The notes beneath the pieces are model-generated. The model searched no databases. It was not told where the DNA came from and was given only the letters and a program-made list of their open reading frames with translations. The position numbers and the translations under genes are program-made. Below, piece after piece: positions 1-19,215 of a stretch of DNA of 19,215 nt. The stretch's first letter is position 1, and each line of letters begins with the position of its first letter. The DNA comes from Stramonita haemastoma (lineage: Eukaryota > Mollusca > Gastropoda > Neogastropoda > Muricidae), in the NCBI GenBank assembly GCA_030674155.1, contig CM060335.1, positions 33,939,685 through 33,958,899 of the forward strand, read 5' to 3'.

Positions 1-175
1 GTAGGCCATCTCATGGCAGTAGGAACAGATGACAAAATTTCAAAAACACATGCACACAGGTGTCATGCTTAGACACCATCCCCAAAGTCAGAATGCGGCT
101 ACCTAACTGGGGTGTGGATGGTTGAACATGCAAAAATCTCACCATTGATAAACCTCGGAGCTTTAACTGAGTTAC
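1..175 (+). repeat. Fragments of dispersed repeats
   Basis: Bases 1-50 match the GTAGGCCAT...GGAACAGATGAC segment of the SINE seen complete at 5798. Bases 75-175 resemble the CCCCAAAGT...AAAATCTCAC part of the repeat at 11930-12010. Both are short and diverged. Confidence 0.6.
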
Positions 176-189
176 AAATTTTTTTTTTA

Positions 190-990
190 AATGACCAAAA
201 CACCCAAACTTGAAGGTATAATGCTGGTGATAATACTGATCATGATGGTGATGATGATACTAGTACTACTGACAATGATGATGATGATAATCATTATCAG
301 CAGCATTATCATAAAAATGATGATGATGATAATGAAAACGATGATGATGGTGACAATTATATAAAACAATAATAATAACAACAACAAAGCAGATTAAAAA
401 AAGAATAGCATTGATTTTTACAGACAGATCTACTTGTAGAAATGATGCTACTTCTACTTTTTAAACTACCAACAACAATAACAACGATAACAATAATGTT
501 GATAATAAAAATCACAACAATAATAACAATGATAAAAGCAACTTTTAGCAGTCCTAAACTTTCATGGAAAGTGCTTGCATCAATCAATCAATCAAATTTT
601 TATTTCCAGATGGTACATTGAGTAAGCAGCAATCTGCTTTTTTCCATCAAGCCATCTATCTAAAGAAAAGAAAAGAAAAAAATCAAAACAATAGCAAAAA
701 TCAAGTCCAAAACAGAACAAAAAGCCAACAAAAAACAAAGCAGAAAATCCCTAGCAAACAATAAAGCCAACAAAAGAAAGAAAAGGGGAAAAAGCAAACA
801 AACAAATAAAACAACAACAACAAACATTTCACCAACATTAATTTGCTAACATGATTTCAACAACTTTAAAATAAACTATGCCTATAAATAATACAAGGAA
901 CTACTGTAACAACAACCAAAAGAGAAAAAAAAAATAAATAATAAAAAAATAAAAAAAATAAATAAATAAATAAAAATTTAAAAAAATATT
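190..990. repeat. Trinucleotide and A-rich low-complexity tract
   Basis: Bases 230-360 are imperfect GAT/ATG repeats, 365-540 are AAC/AAT repeats, and 660-990 are A-rich with AAATA runs. Nothing coding is visible, and the open frames here are low-complexity artefacts. Confidence 0.85.
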
Positions 991-1057
991 TTAAAAATCT
1001 ACTCAAAAGCCATACACACATATGCACATACACCCACACACCCACGCACCCGTACAC

Positions 1058-1110
<53 letters not shown>

Positions 1111-1164
1111 TGCTTTAGTGTGTGTGTATGTGCATGCATGTATATATGCATGCATGCATACATA

Positions 1165-1256
<92 letters not shown>

Positions 1257-1258
1257 TG
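1058..1258. repeat. (CA)n then (TG)n inverted microsatellite pair
   Basis: About 25 CA units are followed by a 60-bp spacer rich in ATGCATGC and then about 43 TG units, so the two tracts are mutually complementary. Confidence 0.9.
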
Positions 1259-1310
1259 TGGCTACACACCTGTAAGTTTCCATAAATAAAATGCACACAT
1301 ATGTGTATGA

Positions 1311-1700
1311 CTTTTATATCATTAGTTATTGTAGTCTACTTTTATATCATTAGTTATTGTAGTCTACTTTTATATCATTAGTTATTGTAGTCTACTTTTG
1401 AATCACTAGTTATTGTAGTCTACTTTTATATCACTCGTTATTCTAGTCTACTTTTGAATCACTAGTTATTGTAGTCTACTTTTATATCATTAGTTATTGT
1501 AGTCTACTTTTGAATCACTAGTTATTGTAGTCTACTTTTGAATCACTAGTTATTGTAGTCTACTTTTATATCACTAGTTATTGTAGTCTACTTTTATATC
1601 ACTTGTTATTGTAGTCTACTTTTATATCACTTGTTATTGTAGTCTACTTTTATATTATTCGTAATTCAAGTCTTTTTTATATGATTCGCTATTGCAGTAT
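1311..1700. repeat. 28-bp minisatellite ending at an AARS2 donor
   Basis: Twelve near-identical 28-bp units run from 1311 to 1646, in two variants (TTTATATCA and TTTGAATCA), followed by two degenerate units up to 1700 that overlap the splice donor of the 1705-1874 exon. Confidence 0.92.
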
Positions 1701-1704
1701 TTAC

Positions 1705-14115
<12,411 letters not shown>

Positions 14116-14215
14116 NNNNNNNNNNNNNNNNNNNNNNNNNNNNNNNNNNNNNNNNNNNNNNNNNNNNNNNNNNNNNNNNNNNNNNNNNNNNNNNNNNNNN
14201 NNNNNNNNNNNNNNN
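14116..14215. other. Assembly gap, exactly 100 N
   Basis: The run is 100 ambiguous bases, a conventional placeholder for a gap of unknown size. It removes the 5' end of AARS2 and leaves the order and orientation of the right part unproven. Confidence 0.99.
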
Positions 14216-14547
14216 TGTTGGCTAGTGTTGTTTTGAAGCAGGGTGGGGTCAAACAACCCTTGATATTGATATGTAAACCTGAATTAAGTGTGTAATGCTA
14301 TAAATCACTGGAAACCTTCGAAATTAAAAAAATTTGTTTTTCCTCTTAACCAATTAAAATCTTGTTTGGTTGTGTGTGTTCAATGACCTTCAACCCTTTC
14401 TGTGGCCCTACAATGGCCTTAACATTCATTGGGTGACCTTTGAAAGAATGTTAGCCTTCAATTACGACCACTTACATCATCCCAGAATATTCCGGGAACC
14501 GCTATGTGGCTTTGAAAGGTGATCCTGGAATGTTCTGGGAACCATGC

Positions 14548-14580
<33 letters not shown>

Positions 14581-14686
14581 TTTTAATTCTTTTAATTTAT
14601 TTATTTTTAAATTTTAAAAATTTTGTCATTAAAAAAAATTGTTTTAAAAATTATTTTAAAAGTTTCTTTTCGGGGGGGAACCATGC

Positions 14687-14717
<31 letters not shown>

Positions 14718-14990
14718 TATTTTAATTCTTTTTATTTATTTATTTATTTATTTATTTTAATTTTGTAATTTTTAAAAATTGTTTTTAAATCATTTTAAAA
14801 GTTTTTGTTCTGGGAACCATGCTACTAGGGTTAAGGAAGCCTCATTCGAACTTCAAGGATATAAGATGTCTGAACTAAAGAGGACTAAACAAAAAAAAAA
14901 AAGAAGAAAGAAAATGTTTTTGTCTGTTGAATTATGGGATCAAACAAAAAACATGGGACTTAAAAAAATCTTTGGAAGATGTATATTATA
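14216..14990. other. Gene-free segment right of the gap, with tandem duplication
   Basis: It holds several TGACCTT half sites (14384-14443), two GAAnnTTC palindromes (14485-14492, 14528-14535) and an approximately 140-bp tandem duplication (about 14531-14808) of A/T-rich sequence bounded by GGGAACCATGCT. It could include a promoter, but no TSS signal is convincing. Confidence 0.5.
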
Positions 14991-14992
14991 GG

Positions 14993-15275
14993 GGACAGGA
15001 TAGCGAAGTGGTCAGAGCACTCGCTTTCCCCAAGCTAAGGTGAAGCAGCATTGAGCGCGGTTACCAAGCGGATGGGTGACTGTGCACCTTGGCTTTAGTA
15101 CAGCCCCCCCCCCCCAGTTCACCCAGCTGCAAATGGGTACCTGCCCTCTTTAGGGTCCGGGAAGGTAGAGCAGTGAGGGAGAGGAGATGGGCGCCACCCT
15201 CAATATGCTGGCCCCTAGAGAAGCTGATTCCTTGCTCCCCTACAACTATATAGGTTATGAGACACCTTTACCTTT
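14993..15275 (+). repeat. Dispersed SINE-like family B, second copy
   Basis: It starts GGACAGGATAGCGAAGTGG, a tRNA-A-box-like sequence, and runs through GCAGCATTGAGCGCGGTTAC and CTGGCCCCTAGAGAAGCTGA to GGTTATGAGACACCTTTACC. It is more complete at its 5' end than the 12774 copy. Confidence 0.8.
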
Positions 15276-15580
15276 CAATTCAAACATTTTATTATGTCAA
15301 AAGCAGATAAATTTACCTTTATACTATAGCTATACTGCAACTTGGAGCTACAAGTGCAGGAGAAGACCAGACACTATGCATCCCACCCAGTAATGGACCA
15401 CAGAGAAGAAGAGAGAATTAGGGGAAATGGAGTTTATGTGTTTAACCACATGGGGACAGATCTGTGATACAAATTTTTTTGCAGGTGTCATTTTGAGTCA
15501 TGGAATATTTTTGAAATGTTGTGACAACATCTTGAGAAAATTAAAAACTGGAAACATTTTTGTAAAAAAAAATGTTGCAG

Positions 15581-15706
15581 GAACATTGTGGAGGTGTTCA
15601 ACATCTTGGAAGGGATGTCTCACTCCATCTCGCTGCCGATCAACCTGCAGGCTTGCCACGCCATTGACAGTGACAAATGGCTGCTTTCTGAAGTGGACAC
15701 CAACAG
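15581..15706 (+). CDS. Unknown gene, exon a
   Basis: The acceptor is TGTTGCAG before GAACATTG and the donor is GTCAGT after ACCAACAG. One base, 41 codons and two bases are open. The content is balanced and amphipathic (IVEVFNILEG, SDKWLLSEVD), unlike the repeat-derived frames around it. Confidence 0.78.
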
Positions 15707-15749
15707 GTCAGTGCGTGCGTGCGTGCGTGCGTTGTTGTTGTAGCTGTTG

Positions 15750-15832
<83 letters not shown>

Positions 15833-18619
15833 GGTGTGCGCTCTCATATATGTGTGTGCTCATAGGTGTGTGTCTGAGTGAATGTATAGATTTGTGTATG
15901 TGTGTTTAGATGTGAATATATATGCATGTTGCAGCTGCCAATAGGAGATATTTACAAAGTCTTTGCTGTCCTAAGTAGAACCACTCTCTTATGCTGGGTT
16001 ATTTTTTTTAATTGAAAAAAAAAGTTGTCACTGTGTTTGTAGATTTTTAATGTTTTATGCTATTTTTTAAACAGTTGCTCAGTTGAAGTCATTTTAGTCT
16101 TCAGTTTTTTTATCTGAAGCCTTTTTTTTGTTTTAACATGATAGTGAATCAGTAAATAAAACTTCCCTCCCAGCCCCTCCCCCCCCCAAAAAAAAAAAGA
16201 TGAATACTTTTTTGTTTTGCAGTATACTGAACATTTGCACTGCATGTTGATATGGGGAAAAACATTTTGTTGCAGTAAATACCTCATGGAGCGAAAAGCA
16301 GAAGACGAATTTGTTCTGAAGCCTGTAACAGAATCAGGAGGTGAGTGGAATAGGCACCTGGAAAAACTGGTATCAGTTATGTCAATTAACGTCCCGGGGA
16401 TCTCCCAGAATAAACACTCTGTCTTGGCCTAGGCCAAAAGTTGTGTCAGTTATTGATGTCAGCTCATTGCCAAGGCCTACACTAAAATGTTGTTATGTTG
16501 TAAAATGTTGTGTTGAGATTGCCTTCAGCCATGACAAGCTCTCAACAAAACAACCTGCACTCTCCTTCAAAGGAGAATAAATCCTCTGAAGTCGGAGTAT
16601 GGCTGCCTATATGGCAAGGTACTTGAAAATAGTCATACACGCAAACTTCTCATTCAGTGTGTCAATTTCAATCTCACAGTAATTCCCAGGTGGGATTAGT
16701 GAGTCAGAGGGCACATTCTGGGTGACCCCCCAGAGTGTTAAGCTGGGGAACAACAACAACAACAACAACGACACTCTGTCTCACTTCATCCCACCTGGGA
16801 GTCATGGTGTGACCATAAGCACACTCCAGATGAGAACGCACGCAGAACTTCTTGTGCACACATTAAATCCTGTTCCGCTTTTCGTAAGAGTAGGCCATCA
16901 TGTGCCAGTGGGAACAGATGACATTTATGAAACTGTATACACACGGGGACTGGATGTAAAAGAGCACATGAGTGCTTATTCCATTATCCTCGATATAAAA
17001 AATAAAATGAAAATGAAAAAAAAGTAGATTTCAAAAAACAGCTTTCAAGTACTTTGCCACATAATCAGCCAGCTTTTGAAGATTATTTTTCTCTGTTGGA
17101 TCAGAGTACAGGTTGTGCTTAAAGCTTGTCATGGCTGAAGACAATCTCAACAAAGCATTTTGAAACATAAAAACATATTAACATAGCCCTTGACACTTAG
17201 CAAAGCATTTTAAAACATAAAACATATTAACATAGTCCTTGACACTTCGCTTATGTTAATAACTGGCAAAACTTTTGCCTTGGTCAGTGAAGTGATCATG
17301 AGTTCAAATTTCTAACTATTAGACTTTTATTTATTTTTAATGATTAGACTTTTATCTATTTGATTTTTCTGGTATGTTGTTCTGTCGATCATACCTGCAG
17401 TCTCTGTCACAGTGTCCTAATGTTGACCATGGTAGCCCATGATTTGTTCAGTTGGGGTAAATATTGGAAGACATTGGAGTTAGCTTTGATCACCTCAAGA
17501 GATTTATGTGAAATTAGGAACCATTGACAAACAGTACAATTTTTTTAAATAATTATTTTGAAAAATACTCAGGGTGGATTATATATTATCACAGGTGTGA
17601 ACAGATATTAACCCTTTCACACCAACAGATATGTAACAGCAGTTCTGGGCACCAGCTGATTTTACATAGACTACTTGAAAATGACACCTACCAACTTCAA
17701 AGGCTATGCAAACAAGAATGGCCTGTTTTATTTATCCATTTATCATTTTATAGAATGTAAAAATAGCTTTGGGGTCCCATGTCACATGACTAATAGATGC
17801 CCTTTTCTAACTTCAAAAGCAAAGAGCAGTGGGTCAAAGGGTAACCGATCCTGCCCACATCATCAGCTCTCATTTAGGGAGTTGCAGTCATGTAACATCA
17901 GCAGTGTAAAGGTTTAAACGAAAGAACAGCTCAGGATGAAGCATGCCACAGACAAAGCATGGTGTGTGAATGCAGCGAGTCAATGACTCAAGAAATCAAA
18001 GGAAAAGTCAAGGCAGAACAGGAATAATGTGTGAATGCAGTGAGTCAATGACTTAAGATGTGAAAGAAAAATGGAGGAAAGACAGGAATGATGTGTAAAT
18101 TCAGTGAGTCAGTGACTGAAGAAGTCAAAGGAAAATTGAGGAAAGACGAGAATGATGTGTGAATTCAGTGAGTCAATAACTCAAGATGTCAAAGAACTAT
18201 TCAAGGCAGAACAGTAATGATGCGTGAATGCAGTGTGTCAATGACTGAAGAAGTCACAGGAGAATTCAAGCTAGGACAAGAATGATGTGTGAAAAAAAAT
18301 TAAATAAATTTTTTTTTTTAAAGAAAAAAAAAGGAATGATGTGTAAATGCAGTAAGTCAAAGACTCAAGAAATCAAAAGAAAATTCGAAGAAACACAGGA
18401 ATGATGTGTGAAAGTGCATGGAACCCACAGACACTAAAAGATGAGGACATTTCTGTGGCGGGTGCAGGTTTAGGCCCCATGAAGATCACCCAGATGACCA
18501 CCCTCCCCATGTCAGACTCTGCGCTGAGCAAAACTCTGGACCAGAAGATCAGCTCTCCCAACCGTCTGGCCGTCACGCCCGACAGTTACGCCTCCATTGC
18601 TGTTGGGTTTCCTGACCTG
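15581..18619 (+). CDS. Unrecognised protein-coding gene, three exons, partial at both ends
   Basis: Three plus-strand exons (15581-15706, 16276-16340, 18468 or 18474 to 18619) have consensus GT/AG sites and matching phases (AG+T, then G+GT or G+GC). The joined reading is NIVEVFNILEGMSHSISLPI, then NLQACHAIDSDKWLLSEVDT, then NSKYLMERKAEDEFVLKPV and, after a short linker, MKITQMTTLPMSDSALSK and RLAVTPDSYASIAVGFPDL, about 110 residues. It looks soluble, has no signal peptide, transmembrane stretch or catalytic motif that I can name, and codon use is ordinary. I do not recognise the family. The first exon begins in phase 2, so at least one upstream coding exon is missing. The final visible exon ends at a GTGAGC donor, so the gene continues to the right. 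Confidence 0.75.
15752..15829. repeat. (TG)n microsatellite
   Basis: About 39 TG units lie 45 bp downstream of the donor of exon a of the unknown gene, preceded by GCGT and TTG repeats. Confidence 0.93.
16276..16340 (+). CDS. Unknown gene, exon b
   Basis: The acceptor is TTGTTGCAG before TAAATACC and the donor is GTGAGT after TCAGGAG. The exon encodes (S)KYLMERKAEDEFVLKPVTES and the start of a Gly codon. The entering phase matches exon a exactly, which supports a real exon despite its 65-bp length. Confidence 0.75.
16586..16770 (+). repeat. Dispersed repeat fragment
   Basis: GGAGTATGGCTGCCTATATG followed by GGCAAGGTACTTGAAAATAG and TCATACACG resembles a common body I associate with gastropod SINEs. 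It ends near a short CAA run at 16750-16768. Confidence 0.45.
16830..17005 (+). mobile_element. SINE fragment, 3' half
   Basis: GAACGCACGCAGAAC, TTCCGCTTTTCGTAAGAG, CACACGGGGACTGGATG and ATCCTCGATATAAAAAATAA match the 3' half of the 5798 copy. Confidence 0.85.
17608..17917. mobile_element. Probable piggyBac-type MITE
   Basis: TTAA flanks both ends (17608-17611, 17914-17917). The termini are CCCTTTCACAC on the left and, on the opposite strand, ACCTTTACAC on the right, matching apart from one gap and the first base. The 310-bp length and lack of coding sequence fit a MITE. TTAA duplications with CCCTT-type ends are typical of piggyBac elements. Confidence 0.5.
17940..18418. repeat. 64-66 bp minisatellite before exon c
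   Basis: Seven imperfect units begin GAATGATGTGTGAATGCAGT and contain GAGTCAATGACT and AGGAAAAT. One unit near 18294-18330 is replaced by an A/T homopolymer stretch. The array ends about 50 bp before the exon c acceptor. Confidence 0.88.
18468..18619 (+). CDS. Unknown gene, exon c, with two in-phase acceptors
   Basis: The acceptor is GGTGCAG (exon from 18468) or GTTTAG (exon from 18474). Both keep the phase, differing by two residues (GLGP or GP). The exon reads through MKITQMTTLPMSDSALSK and SSPNRLAVTPDSYASIAV to GFPDL, and ends at CTG before GTGAGC. The upstream pyrimidine tract is weak. A longer open frame starting at 18401 extends left but lies partly in repeat sequence. Confidence 0.72.
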
Positions 18620-18654
18620 GTGAGCTGTGGGGTTGTGTCAGAGGTCAACGATTA

Positions 18655-19215
18655 AAGCGAAATAAAATATTTATTTTATTTATTCTTTAAAAAAAAAAAT
18701 GTTTTTAATTTATTTTTTCGATCATTTTTTTTATTTATCTATTTGTTTATTTATTTATTTATTTATTTATTTATACCACTTTATGTGACAGCAGATTTCT
18801 CTGCATAAAATTCAGGCTGCTTTCTCTCCCTGGGTAGAGCGCATCGCCACAAGTGTAACACCTACCCTTTTTTTTTTTTTTTCTTTTTCCTGTCTGCAAT
18901 TGTTTTTTTGTTTCCATATCAGAATGGCTTTTTGCTACAGAATTTTGCCAGGGGCATTCCTCTTGTTGCTGGGGATTCTTTAAATAAAATAAAAATAGAT
19001 TCAAACAAAAGGAATAAATCAATTGAATTATAATAAAATGATATAACATGAACTAGAATAGAATAAAGTGAAATAAAATAAAATAAAATTAAATCATATA
19101 AAACAAATTTTTTGTTTGTTTTTAAAGCAGAAAGCAAACAAGAACATGAATTGAAATGGAATAAATTATAAGAAAACATGAACTAGAATAGAATAAAGTA
19201 AAGTAAAATGAAATG
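18655..19215. repeat. A/T-rich low-complexity tail
   Basis: TTTATT and AATAAA pentamer-like repeats dominate. A 25-bp segment (AACATGAACTAGAATAG and onward) occurs at 19047 and again at 19174, marking a duplication of about 127 bp. No exon is recognised. Confidence 0.8.

Larger units (their letters stand above)
16440..17285. repeat. Long imperfect inverted repeat
   Basis: The arm at about 16440-16585 is the reverse complement of about 17080-17285. The best part, 16512-16541 against 17123-17152, differs at about one position; flanks are diverged but colinear. The right arm contains a tandem duplication of about 50 bp (17151-17200, 17201-17248). The interior holds a repeat fragment and a SINE fragment. 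Confidence 0.75.

Noticed and set aside
999..1298. Open frames on both strands rich in His-Thr or Cys-Val
   Set aside because: They are translations of (CA)n/(TG)n microsatellites; the same holds at 5270-5550, 6517-6895, 7144-7543, 10407-10741, 13546-13640 and 15620-15909.
1311..1700. Possible CRISPR-like 28-bp repeats
   Set aside because: Head-to-tail 28-bp units have no spacers; this is a minisatellite.
14531..14830. Open frames of Phe/Leu/Ile-rich 'membrane proteins'
   Set aside because: They are translations of T-rich tandem repeats without coding features; the same holds for 187-587 and 18919-19179.

Overview
This is a eukaryotic, intron-rich window with very high simple-repeat content. 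Long (CA)n, (GA)n and A/T tracts, tRNA-derived SINEs with A and B boxes, and several diverged repeat families in many copies suggest a metazoan. From remembered repeat style I would guess a mollusc, probably a gastropod; that is an impression, not a database result.

The main gene is on the minus strand. Twelve exons between 14115 and 1705 encode roughly the first 540 codons of a mitochondrial alanyl-tRNA synthetase (AARS2). They cover the class II catalytic core, the tRNA-recognition middle region and the start of the editing domain. Exon phases join correctly and nearly all boundaries are GT/AG. The 5' end, including the transit peptide, is lost in or beyond a 100-N gap (14116-14215). The rest of the editing domain and the C-terminal domain lie beyond the left edge. 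Three exons near the gap need several single missing bases restored to read through, whereas the nine others are clean, so a local assembly problem is the simplest explanation.

Right of the gap, on the plus strand, three phase-compatible exons (15581-15706, 16276-16340, 18468/18474-18619) belong to a second gene that I do not recognise. The gap may be a scaffold join, so the apparent head-to-head arrangement is not secure.

Introns hold a terminal-inverted-repeat DNA element of about 1.9 kb (2454-4384) loaded with (GA)n satellite, two or three SINE-like families (one copy nested inside another element), a probable piggyBac-type MITE (17608-17917), a large imperfect inverted repeat (16440-17285), and minisatellites of 28, 42 and about 65 bp.

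The most interesting pattern is that at least five local duplications in the AARS2 introns are copies of AARS2 splice junctions. They are a 4-copy array carrying a 3' splice site, a 26-bp tandem repeat of a 5' splice site, a 71-bp copy of an exon end with its donor, a 33-bp donor copy, and a 28-bp minisatellite that runs up to and resembles a donor. Together they place decoy splice sites around the real exons.
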